Below, in pieces: positions 36,194 to 44,164 of a stretch of 51,324 nucleotides of DNA. This stretch comes from Myxococcus sp. RHSTA-1-4 (GTDB taxonomy: Bacteria > Myxococcota > Myxococcia > Myxococcales > Myxococcaceae), in assembly GCF_020037125.1 (NCBI RefSeq), contig NZ_JAIQDG010000053.1, forward strand, positions 1 to 51,324, read 5' to 3'. The notes beneath the pieces were generated by a model. That model was not told the DNA's origin and ran no database searches. It was given only the letters and a program-made list of their open reading frames with translations. Position numbers and translations under genes: made by a program. Positions within the stretch are counted from its first letter, which is position 1, and every line of letters begins with the position of its first letter.

Positions 36194-37864
36194 ATGCATC
36201 GATTTCGTCTCACCGCTTCGGGCTGTCTTCGGACGTGCGCGCTGCTCCTCACCCTGCTGTGTACACGCGCCTACGCGCAGGCCGAGCCGAGCTCGGTCAC
36301 CGTCGTTGGCACCTTCCAGGCCTCGCTGGGCTGTCTGGGCGACTGGGATCCCGCGTGCGCCAATACCCACCTGGAGCTCAACCCGGTGGACGGCGTCTGG
36401 CGCAGGCTCTTCGTCATCCCGGGCGGCCCTCAGCGGTTCAAGGTCGCCATCAACGACTCCTGGGATGAGAACTACGGGGCCAACGCTCAGCGCAACGGCG
36501 CCGACCTCGAGTTCGACAACGGGCAAGAGGCGACGGTGAAGTTCTACTACGACCCGGTCAGTCACTGGGTCACCAACTCGACCCTCACGTCCATCGCCGT
36601 GCTCGCGGGCTCTATGCAGAACGAGCTGGGCTGCGAGAACGACTGGGACCCGGCGTGCATGATCACGTGGCTCAAGGACATTGATGGGGACGGAGTGCAG
36701 GAGCTCGTCATTCCCTCGCTCCCGGCGAACACCTATGCGCTGAAGGTTGCCCACCACGAGGGCTGGAATGAGAACTACGGCGCGAACGGTGAGTTTGACG
36801 GGGCCGACATTCCGTTCACCGTGCCCGCGCCCGACCAGGAAATCCGGTTTCTTTACGACACCCCGACCCACCGGCTCGTCATCCAGATCGCCGCGCCAAC
36901 CACCACGACGCTCGCTGTCACGCCCAACCCGGCGCGGGCCGGCGAGACCGTGACCTTCACCGCCACGGTGGCGGTGACCGATAGCCCCACGGTTCCGGTT
37001 GGGTTGGTGACGTTCAAGGAGAACGGACAGGAACTGGCCACTGTGGATGTCGGCCCCGACGGGACTGCGACGCTGTCCTCCTCCTCCCAGCCCGCGGGAA
37101 CGTACTCGATTACCGCCGAGTACGGCGGCATGTACGACCCCAGCGCCTCCGAGCCGGTGGTGCTCGAGGTCATCGATGTGGATGCGGGCACGGGGGACAT
37201 GGACGCCGGCAGTGACGCGGGGACGGGCGAAGTGGACGCGGGGCCTGCGCAGGACGCGGGCCCGGGCGAAGTGGACGCGGGCCCAGGCGACACGGATGCC
37301 GGCTCCGCCGACGCGGGCCCCGGCGACACAGACGCGGGCCCGGGCAGCACGGACGCAGGCACGGGCGACACGGACGCAGGCACGGGCGACACCGACGCGG
37401 GCCCGGGCAGCACCGACGCAGGTCCGGGTGACACGGACGCGGGCCCGGGCGACACCGACGCGGGCCCGGGCACCACCGACGCGGGTCCCGGCGACATGGA
37501 CGCGGGCTCGGGCAGCACCGATGCAGGTCCGGGTGACACGGACGCGGGCCCCGGCGACGCGGATGCCGGCACGGACACGGACGCAGGCACGGGCGCCACG
37601 GATGCCGGCACGGACACGGACGCAGGCACGGGTGACACGGACGCGGGCAGCACGCCGGGCAACAGCGACGCCGGGGCTCAGGGGCCGGACGCGGGCAGTG
37701 GCAACACGGATGCCGGCACCACCGAGCCCCCGCCCTCGGATGAGGCCGCGAGCTGCAACTGCGGTGCGGGCAGCGGCGGTTCGCCGATGCTCCTGCTCGG
37801 AGTGTGGATGGGCCTCACCGCCCTCCAGTCGCGTCGGCGCTCACGCACTCAGCAGCGAGGCTGA
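36194..37864 (+). CDS. Surface protein: tandem X25 starch-binding modules, Ig-like domain, repeat, MYXO-CTERM-like end
   Basis: The 556-residue protein has a signal peptide to about residue 29, two X25-type alpha-glucan-binding modules (about 34-128 and 132-231), an Ig-like domain (about 234-327), a Asp-Ala-Gly-rich repeat (330-508) and a C-terminal anchor. Each X25 module shows the typical motifs: LGDWDPAC and WDENYGAN in the first, ENDWDPAC and WNENYGANGEFDGADIPF in the second; such modules occur in bacterial pullulanases. The end SCNCGAGSGG, a hydrophobic run PMLLLGVWMGLTAL and RRRSR form a MYXO-CTERM-like sorting signal. No catalytic domain is present, so it likely captures alpha-glucan outside the cell. 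Confidence 0.82.
   Translation: MHRFRLTASGCLRTCALLLTLLCTRAYAQAEPSSVTVVGTFQASLGCLGDWDPACANTHLELNPVDGVWRRLFVIPGGPQRFKVAINDSWDENYGANAQRNGADLEFDNGQEATVKFYYDPVSHWVTNSTLTSIAVLAGSMQNELGCENDWDPACMITWLKDIDGDGVQELVIPSLPANTYALKVAHHEGWNENYGANGEFDGADIPFTVPAPDQEIRFLYDTPTHRLVIQIAAPTTTTLAVTPNPARAGETVTFTATVAVTDSPTVPVGLVTFKENGQELATVDVGPDGTATLSSSSQPAGTYSITAEYGGMYDPSASEPVVLEVIDVDAGTGDMDAGSDAGTGEVDAGPAQDAGPGEVDAGPGDTDAGSADAGPGDTDAGPGSTDAGTGDTDAGTGDTDAGPGSTDAGPGDTDAGPGDTDAGPGTTDAGPGDMDAGSGSTDAGPGDTDAGPGDADAGTDTDAGTGATDAGTDTDAGTGDTDAGSTPGNSDAGAQGPDAGSGNTDAGTTEPPPSDEAASCNCGAGSGGSPMLLLGVWMGLTALQSRRRSRTQQRG
37181..37717 (+). repeat. Asp-Ala-Gly repeat, mostly 21-bp (7-residue) units
   Basis: Within the X25 surface gene, about 180 residues consist of units such as DTDAGPG, STDAGTG and DTDAGTD. 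The nucleotide copies are near-identical (GACACGGACGCGGGC-like), so length is likely to vary by slippage or recombination. It is probably a flexible, acidic stalk between the binding modules and the anchor. Confidence 0.85.
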
Positions 37865-37925
37865 GCAATCCACGTAGCCTGGAGGCCCACGAACCCTCCG
37901 GTCTCCAGGCTCCGGAACGGTGGAA

Positions 37926-37954
37926 CCCCGGCGGTCGCGCACAGGCCGCCGGGG
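37926..37954. terminator. Hairpin between convergent genes
   Basis: CCCCGGCGG and CCGCCGGGG form a perfect 9-bp stem around an 11-nt loop, between the X25 gene and the histidine kinase gene. Another stem (AGCCTGGA / TCCAGGCT) lies just upstream. There is no T-tract, so a role as bidirectional terminator is tentative. Confidence 0.35.
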
Positions 37955-37989
37955 CCGCGCCGGGCATCAGCCCAACGCAACGCCGCAGC

Positions 37990-39489
37990 CTATCTGCGCG
38001 ACACCTCCCCCTCCATTCCAACCTCCAGCCCGCCGTACTCCGAGGGCTGGAGCGTCAGCGTCCAGCCATGGACGTGCGCGACGTGCCGGGTGATGTGGAG
38101 TCCGAGCCCCTGGCCCTGAATCCCTCGCGTCCGCGCGGCGTTGCCTCGGAAGCCGCGCTCCAGCAGCCGGGCGCGCTCCTCCTCGGGAATGCCCGGACCA
38201 TCGTCGATGACGCGCAGGCGGAACCGCCCCTGGCGCGTGCTCTCCAGCACCACCGCGACGTGCCCGTCCTCGCGGCCATGGTGGATGCCGTTGAAGACGA
38301 CGTTGCTCACGGCCTGCTCGATGAGCGTGACGTCCCCGTTCACCCAGACGGGCGCCTCGGGTACGCCGCTCACCAGGGAGATCCGCCGCTGCCGGGCAAT
38401 GGGCTGGTGTCGTCCGATGACACGTGCGACGACGGAGTTCAGGTCCACTGGAGCCCGCTGGAACTGTGGTTCCCCTGCTTCGAGCCGCGTGGCCGCCGCC
38501 AGGTTGTGCACCAACGAGGCGATGTAGTGCGCCTCGCCCATGGCGGACGTCATCACCGCCGGCTCCATGGGCTCCCCGCGGCCGAGCCGCTGCTGCATCG
38601 CGGACAGGTGTCCCTGGAGCACGGTGAGCGGCGTCATCACGTCGTGCATGGTGTTGGCGAGGAAGTCCCGCAGCGCCTGCTCTCGCGCCTCCTGCTGGGA
38701 GAGCTGGTGCTGGATCTCCGCGCGAGCCTCCTGGAAGGCCCGCGCCAGCTCGGCGACCTCGTCGTTGCCTCGCACCGAGACAGGTTGCTGGTAGCGGCTG
38801 ACGGCGGAAGCACGCACCTCGCCCGTGAGCTTCCGGACGCGCCGGATGACGGGCCCCAGCGCTACGACCACCGCCAGCGCGGCGAAGAAGGGCACGACCA
38901 ACAGCTCGGGAGGAGGCATTCCCCCCAATGGCGGGCTCCGTGGCTCCTCGCGCCGGGCCAGGATGTACGCACAGGGCCCGCCGTCCCACGGCATGCGAAG
39001 CAGCACGTCCAGGGTGGGCCGCCCCGCCTGCGTCGAATGGTGGATGACCACGCCCTGCCCGGCCCGGACTCCTCGCAGCAGCGCTTCCGGCAGGACGGGC
39101 GCCCGCGGATTGCGCGAAACAAGGCCCGCGTCATAGGGGAAGTGCTGCACGCGCGAGGGAGACCGTCCCGGGCGTTCAGGTCCGCGGCCTGGAGGAGGTT
39201 TCCCATCCGTCCTGGGCTCCCGCTCGCGAGGCCCCGGCTCCCGGGGAGGCCCCGGCTCATCCGGGAGAGACCTCCCCTCTCCCGGCGGAGGCGCCCTTCG
39301 CACCGTCCACGTCTCGGGAGAAGCCTCGCAGCGCTCCCGTTCCCCCGCCTGCATCTGCGCGAGCGTGGACGCCTCGAGCACCTCCTCCTGGCCGCGCTGC
39401 CGTAGCGAGTGCTGGAAGTACCCCATCCCCACGACGCCCGGGACGGTCATCACCGTGACGGTGAGTGCCAGCCGCAGCCTCAGCTTCAC
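37990..39489 (-). CDS. Sensor histidine kinase
   Basis: The 499-residue sensor has two membrane segments (about 7-25 and 194-215) around a periplasmic loop of about 165 residues, a HAMP-like linker (about 215-265), a HisKA region with His282 in FLANTMHDVMTPL (H-D-V rather than the more usual H-E), and an ATPase domain with EQAVSNVVFNGIHHG (N box), VIDDGPGIP and GIQGQGLGLHI. The periplasmic loop has an extraordinary Pro/Arg/Glu-rich stretch (about 65-115). GTG 39489 overlaps the stop of the response regulator gene by 4 nt, so the two are coupled. The signal is unknown. Confidence 0.85.
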   Translation of the reverse strand: MKLRLRLALTVTVMTVPGVVGMGYFQHSLRQRGQEEVLEASTLAQMQAGERERCEASPETWTVRRAPPPGEGRSLPDEPGPPREPGPREREPRTDGKPPPGRGPERPGRSPSRVQHFPYDAGLVSRNPRAPVLPEALLRGVRAGQGVVIHHSTQAGRPTLDVLLRMPWDGGPCAYILARREEPRSPPLGGMPPPELLVVPFFAALAVVVALGPVIRRVRKLTGEVRASAVSRYQQPVSVRGNDEVAELARAFQEARAEIQHQLSQQEAREQALRDFLANTMHDVMTPLTVLQGHLSAMQQRLGRGEPMEPAVMTSAMGEAHYIASLVHNLAAATRLEAGEPQFQRAPVDLNSVVARVIGRHQPIARQRRISLVSGVPEAPVWVNGDVTLIEQAVSNVVFNGIHHGREDGHVAVVLESTRQGRFRLRVIDDGPGIPEEERARLLERGFRGNAARTRGIQGQGLGLHITRHVAHVHGWTLTLQPSEYGGLEVGMEGEVSRR

Positions 39490-40160
39490 GAGCCATCCCC
39501 GGGAACGAGCCGGTAGCCCACGCCCCACACCGTCTCCACGCCATGCATGGGGCCGAGCTTGCGCCGCAGCCGCGAGACATGGACATCCAGGGTGCGCTCG
39601 GTGCCCTCGCGCTCCGGGTCCAGCACGTGCTCCACCAGCCACTGCCGTGTCACGGCCTCCCGGGGGCGCCGGGCCAGCGCGGCGAGCAGTGCGAACTCCA
39701 CGCGAGTCAGCTCCACGGGCTGCCCCTGTACGGCCACCTCGTGGGCCTGGAGGTCGATGCGCAGGACGCCCACCTCGACGACGGCCTCCGCCTTCTGCAA
39801 GGTCGGCCGGCGCAGGCGGGCGCGCACCCGTTCGATGAGCTCCTCCGGCCAGAAGGGCTTCGTCATGTAGTCATCCGCGCCGAGCTTCAGCGCCCGCACC
39901 TTGTCCAGCGTGTCGTTGCGGGCGCTCAGGATGAGGACGGGCACCTCGGAGAAGGTCCGGAGCGTCTTGAGCATGTCCATGCCATAGGTGCCCGGCAGCA
40001 TCAGGTCGAGCACCACGAGGCTGACCCCGGGTAGCCCCTCGGGCGTCAGGTGGCGGCCCTCCTGCCACCACGTGGGCTCGAAGCCCGCGCTCCGCAGGTG
40101 CTCGACGATCTGCGCGCCGAGCTGCGGGTCATCCTCCACCAGCAGGATGCGCTCCCCCAT
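39486..40160 (-). CDS. OmpR/PhoB-family response regulator
   Basis: The 224-residue protein has a receiver domain (about 4-115) with the acidic pair Glu9-Asp10-Asp11, phospho-acceptor Asp52 in LVVLDLMLPG and the conserved lysine in DDYMTKPF, and a winged-helix DNA-binding domain (about 130-220) with RTLDVHVSRLRRKLG and WGVGYRLV. It is the cognate partner of the overlapping histidine kinase and presumably acts as a DNA-binding regulator after phosphorylation. Targets cannot be told from this window; the neighbouring dioxygenase-like gene and the X25 gene are candidates. Confidence 0.9.
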   Translation of the reverse strand: MGERILLVEDDPQLGAQIVEHLRSAGFEPTWWQEGRHLTPEGLPGVSLVVLDLMLPGTYGMDMLKTLRTFSEVPVLILSARNDTLDKVRALKLGADDYMTKPFWPEELIERVRARLRRPTLQKAEAVVEVGVLRIDLQAHEVAVQGQPVELTRVEFALLAALARRPREAVTRQWLVEHVLDPEREGTERTLDVHVSRLRRKLGPMHGVETVWGVGYRLVPGDGS

Positions 40161-40281
40161 GTCACTGCTCTCCTCTCCCCAAACCGAGGCTGCCCGGACG
40201 TCCGTCCTCCGGGCAGTACGCACGTCGTCACGCGGAATCAAGCCGTCGCGAGCCGCGAACGGCAAGGCGTTCATCCCCGCC

Positions 40282-41250
40282 TCAGGGAGGAGGCAGCATG
40301 CCCCCATCCCGGCCAGGAGGCGGGCCCATGCCGCCATCCCCGCCAGGAGGCGGCCCACCGGGGCCACCGCTCCCGCCCGGCACCGAGCACAGCGCGTTGT
40401 CGAGCGACGAGCGGATGACCAGGGTCTTCCAGGCCAGCATCGCGCCGTCCGGCATCCGCTCGGTCTGGAGCACGTAGTCCGAGACGGCGTCCGCCGAGAT
40501 GACGGTGTCGGTGCTGTTGGTCGTGTCGCGCGCGCCACGCGTGTTGTACAGCGGCTGGGTATTGATGATCTCGTCGTCCAGCGCGTCGTCGAAGAAGAGC
40601 TGCGACGTGACGTACTCGTTGCCGTTCACCCGGATGGTGAAGTGGATGTGGATGGTGCGGCTGCTGTACCAACCGGGGAAGCAGGTATCGAACTCCACGC
40701 GGCCGTTCGCATCCGTCGTCTGCACGCCGCGGAACCACCTCGCGGCCCTCGCCTCGGCATCGCCCGAGGTGCAGAAGTCGCTGGCATCCTCTCCCGAATA
40801 GAGGCCGTGGGGCGCGGTGTGCCAGATGTCCACGGACGCGCCCTGGATGGGCTTGCACGTCTCATCCACCACGAGGAGCGCGAGCCGCACGGGCAGCCCG
40901 TCATGGCCCTCGCTGATGTCCTTGCGCTCGAGGGTCGTCGCGTAGCAGGGGCCCAGCGTCGCCGCGCACGTCAGGGTGCACGTGGTGCCGATGCCGGAGG
41001 CGAACGGGTCGGGATAGGACGCGGCCATCGTCATCGCCGCGGTGCCGCCGGTCGCCCAGCTCGTGCTGGAGCCGGTCCCCGCGTCGTCGCCGGTATCGCC
41101 GCCCGTGTTCGTGTCGTCTCCCGACCCCTCGCCGCAGGCGATGACGAGCCGGGCCAGTGGCACTGCCGCGAGCGTCAATCCCATGCCACGCAGCACGCGC
41201 CGGCGCGTCATGGCCTCGGATGTGGGGTGGTTCTTGGCGTCACTGCTCAT
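40282..41250 (-). CDS. Exported intradiol-dioxygenase-like protein
   Basis: The 322-residue protein has a twin-arginine signal (TRRRVLRGMGLTLAAVPLARLV) that ends in VIAC, so it is probably a Tat-exported lipoprotein (Cys39). After a Gly/Asp-rich linker there is an intradiol dioxygenase fold, whose non-haem iron ligands are all visible: Tyr151 in HGLYSGED, Tyr195 in FPGWYSSR, and His201 and His203 in RTIHIHF. Intradiol enzymes cleave catechol-type rings. The final 35 residues are Gly/Pro-rich (GGPGGPPPGGDGG). A single enzyme of this type outside the cytoplasm suggests extracellular aromatic or lignin-like substrate use, though the substrate is unknown. Confidence 0.82.
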   Translation of the reverse strand: MSSDAKNHPTSEAMTRRRVLRGMGLTLAAVPLARLVIACGEGSGDDTNTGGDTGDDAGTGSSTSWATGGTAAMTMAASYPDPFASGIGTTCTLTCAATLGPCYATTLERKDISEGHDGLPVRLALLVVDETCKPIQGASVDIWHTAPHGLYSGEDASDFCTSGDAEARAARWFRGVQTTDANGRVEFDTCFPGWYSSRTIHIHFTIRVNGNEYVTSQLFFDDALDDEIINTQPLYNTRGARDTTNSTDTVISADAVSDYVLQTERMPDGAMLAWKTLVIRSSLDNALCSVPGGSGGPGGPPPGGDGGMGPPPGRDGGMLPPP

Positions 41251-41381
41251 CGAAGGCCTCCGAAAGGGTGGTCTCGTTGCGCCCGGCATCTCGGGCGTGA
41301 CCGTCCTTCTCGCGGAAAGACCTCAAGAAACCCTTAAGCGCCCGTGGCCCCCGGGCAGGCAGCCGGCCCCTGCCCCGGAAG

Positions 41382-41981
41382 CTAGGAGCCCGGCTCCAGC
41401 TCCCGCAGCAGGTCTCCCAGCTTCTCCAGCGCCAGTCGCGCCCGGGTCTTCACGGTGCCGAGCGGGTCGCCCGTGCGCTCCGCGATCTCCCGCTGGGACA
41501 GGCCCTCGAAGTAGGCCAGCTCCACGACCTCGCGCTGCTCGGGAGGAAGCTGCTTCAGGGCCGCGAGCACGCGGACCCGCCCCTGCCCCTGCGCGGCCGC
41601 TTCGTCCGGTGCGGGGGGCATCGCGCTGACGGGAGGCGGCTGGTGCGTCGCGCCCTCCACCACGCGGGACACCGTGCCCATGGCCCGCAGCCGGTCGATG
41701 GCGCGCGTGCGGGCGATGGTGGTCACCCACGTCTCCAGTCCACCGCGCTCGGGGTCGAACTCGCGCGCGCGGCGCCAGACCTCCAGGAAGGCCTCCTGCA
41801 GCACCTCCTCCGCGTCGGCGCGAGTGGGCAGCAGTCGCAGGGTGACGGCGAAGGCCCTGCCACCACAGCGCGCGTACACCTCGCGCATCGCCGCGCCGCT
41901 GCCCAGGGCCACCTGCCGCAGGAGGGCCCTGTCGGCGGCCGGGTCGCTCGCTCGGGGGACGGAGGGGTGGGAAGGCGCCAT
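41382..41981 (-). CDS. ECF-family RNA polymerase sigma factor
   Basis: The 199 residues contain sigma region 2 (DAEEVLQEAFLEVWRRAREF and TTIARTRAIDRLR) and region 4 (LPPEQREVVELAYFEGLSQREIAERTGDPLGTVKTRARLALEKL). The extracytoplasmic-function type lacks regions 1 and 3. No anti-sigma gene lies adjacent; the intradiol dioxygenase gene is 131 nt downstream on the same strand and is the nearest candidate target. ATG 41981 was chosen as the first good start before region 2; upstream in-frame starts exist. It diverges from glgE, with which it shares a control region. Confidence 0.85.
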   Translation of the reverse strand: MAPSHPSVPRASDPAADRALLRQVALGSGAAMREVYARCGGRAFAVTLRLLPTRADAEEVLQEAFLEVWRRAREFDPERGGLETWVTTIARTRAIDRLRAMGTVSRVVEGATHQPPPVSAMPPAPDEAAAQGQGRVRVLAALKQLPPEQREVVELAYFEGLSQREIAERTGDPLGTVKTRARLALEKLGDLLRELEPGS

Positions 41982-42149
41982 TCTGGTCCCGGATGCCCCA
42001 ACCAACGGGGCGGCTCGCATCCTCATGTACCACGGTGGGCGGCTCCCCACCCCATCCCTAACGTTCACGGGCCAACGCGGCCGGCGCGAAAGCCGTCCTG
42101 CATCAACGCCCCGCGCGATACGCCGCCCGGCTACCGCCAACCCACGACC

Positions 42150-42155
42150 TATAAG
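42150..42155 (+). promoter_or_regulatory. Candidate -10 element for the GlgE operon
   Basis: TATAAG lies 14 bases before ATG 42170, so the transcript would have a very short leader. No good -35 hexamer is at the right distance, which would suit an activator-dependent or alternative-sigma promoter. Confidence 0.4.
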
Positions 42156-42169
42156 GGCCGCCAGCCGAT

Positions 42170-44164
42170 ATGACCGAACGAATCGGAAGCGTGTTCATCG
42201 AGGGAGTCCGACCCGAGCTGGACGCAGGCCGCCATGCCGTCAAACGCGTCGCCGGGGACCGGCTCACCGTCAGGGCGGACGTCTTCAAGGAAGGACATGA
42301 CGTCCTGGTCGCCGTCGTCCGCTGGCGCCAGGTCATCCCCAGGGAGCAGCAGACCGACTGGCAGGAGGTGCCCATGCGCTTCCTGGGGAACGACTTGTGG
42401 GAGGCCGACTTCCCCCTCGCCCACAATGGCCGCTACGAATACACGATTGAAGCCTGGCCGGACCTCTTCCGCACCTGGGCATCCGAGCTGAAGCGCAAGG
42501 TGGACGTGGGCCGGGACGTGACGAGCGAGCTGCTGGAGGGCGCCGCGCTCCTGGAAGCCGCCGCCGCCCGCGCGCGCCCGAAGAGTGAGGATGATGCGCG
42601 GGTGCTGGCCGAGGCCGCCGTCCGCCTGCGTGGCCCCGCCGAGCCGGAGCTCATCGCCGTGGCGCTCGCGCCCGAGCTGGCCATCATCGCCTCCACGTAT
42701 CCGGACCGCACGCTGGCGAAGCGCTACGACAAGGTGCTGCAGGTGTTCGCGGACCGGGAGAAGGCGCGCTTCGGAGCCTGGTACGAGTTCTTCCCCCGCT
42801 CCGCGAAGCGGGACGGAAGGACCCACGCCACCTTGCGGGACGCGGAAGAGTGGCTGCCCTACGTCCAGAAGCTCGGCTTCGACGTCATCTACCTGCCGCC
42901 CATCCACCCCATCGGCCGCACCGCGCGCAAAGGCAGGAACAACAGCCTCAAGGCCGGGCCGGACGACGTGGGCAGCCCGTGGGCCATCGGCGCCGCGGAG
43001 GGGGGCCACAAGGCCGTGCACCCGCGGCTCGGCACCCTGGAGGACCTCCGCCACTTCGTGGACGCCGCCCAGTCGCACGGCATCGAGGTGGCGCTGGACC
43101 TCGCCTTCCAGTGCTCGCCGGACCACCCGTACGTGAAGGAGCATCCGGAGTGGTTCCAGCACCGCCCGGACGGCACCATCAAGACGGCGGAGAACCCGCC
43201 CAAGCGCTACGAGGACATCGTCAACTTCGACTGGATGGGCCCCGGCCGCGAGACGCTCTGGGCCGAGCTGGAGTCCGTCGTCGTCCACTGGGTGAAGCAG
43301 GGCGTGCGCACCTTCCGCGTGGACAACCCGCACACCAAGCCCATCCAGTTCTGGGAGTGGCTCATCCGCCGCGTCCAGGACGTGTACCCGGACGTCATCT
43401 TCCTCTCCGAGGCCTTCACCCGCCCGAAGGTGATGAAGGCCCTGGCCAAGGTGGGCTTCTCCCAGTCGTACACGTACTTCACGTGGCGGAACTTCAAGGG
43501 GGAGCTCCAGGAGTACCTGGAGGAAATCACGAAGCCGCCCGTGTCGGACTACTTCCGCGGCAACTTCTGGCCCAACACGCCGGACATCCTCCCGGAGATG
43601 CTCCAGAACGCGGGGCCCGGCGCCTTCCGGCTGCGTGCCGCGCTGGCGTCCACCCTCTCCTCCGTCTGGGGCATGTACTGCGGCTTCGAGCTGTGCGAGG
43701 GCCGCCCGCTTCCGGGCAAGGAGGAGTACATCGACTCGGAGAAGTACCAGCTCGTCGCGTGGGACCTGGACCGGCCCGGCAACATCAAGGACTGGATCGC
43801 CCGCCTCAACAACGCGCGCCACACCCAGCCCGCGCTGCGCCAGTACGACACGCTGGAGTTCTTCGACTCGAACAACGAGCGCGTCCTCTTCTACGGCAAG
43901 CGCACGCCGGACGGCACCAGCACGGTGCTCGTCGCGCTGAGCCTGGACCCGTACGCGCCGCAAGAGGCGCTGCTGCACGTGCCCATGGAGTGGCTGGGCG
44001 CGAAGCCGGACGAGACGTACCAGGTGCATGAGCTGATGTCGGACCAGCGCTCGCTCTGGCAAGGTCCCGACGTGCGGGTCCGCCTCACACCCGAGCAGCC
44101 CGCGGCCATCTGGGCCGTGTACCGCTTCCGCCGTACCGAGCAGGCGTTCGACTACTACGAGTGA
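42170..44164 (+). CDS. glgE: Alpha-1,4-glucan:maltose-1-phosphate maltosyltransferase
   Basis: GlgE transfers maltosyl units from maltose-1-phosphate to the non-reducing end of alpha-glucan. The 664-residue protein starts with an N-terminal beta domain (about 1-115), then a helical part (about 115-200) and the GH13_3 barrel with YEFFPRS at 205-211. Catalytic residues are Asp385 in TFRVDNPHTKP and Glu414 in FLSEAFTRP, matching the Streptomyces pair Asp394 and Glu423. YLPPIHPIG and KGRNNSL are also typical. It is first in a four-gene operon; its stop overlaps the TreS start (GTGA). Confidence 0.93.
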   Translation: MTERIGSVFIEGVRPELDAGRHAVKRVAGDRLTVRADVFKEGHDVLVAVVRWRQVIPREQQTDWQEVPMRFLGNDLWEADFPLAHNGRYEYTIEAWPDLFRTWASELKRKVDVGRDVTSELLEGAALLEAAAARARPKSEDDARVLAEAAVRLRGPAEPELIAVALAPELAIIASTYPDRTLAKRYDKVLQVFADREKARFGAWYEFFPRSAKRDGRTHATLRDAEEWLPYVQKLGFDVIYLPPIHPIGRTARKGRNNSLKAGPDDVGSPWAIGAAEGGHKAVHPRLGTLEDLRHFVDAAQSHGIEVALDLAFQCSPDHPYVKEHPEWFQHRPDGTIKTAENPPKRYEDIVNFDWMGPGRETLWAELESVVVHWVKQGVRTFRVDNPHTKPIQFWEWLIRRVQDVYPDVIFLSEAFTRPKVMKALAKVGFSQSYTYFTWRNFKGELQEYLEEITKPPVSDYFRGNFWPNTPDILPEMLQNAGPGAFRLRAALASTLSSVWGMYCGFELCEGRPLPGKEEYIDSEKYQLVAWDLDRPGNIKDWIARLNNARHTQPALRQYDTLEFFDSNNERVLFYGKRTPDGTSTVLVALSLDPYAPQEALLHVPMEWLGAKPDETYQVHELMSDQRSLWQGPDVRVRLTPEQPAAIWAVYRFRRTEQAFDYYE

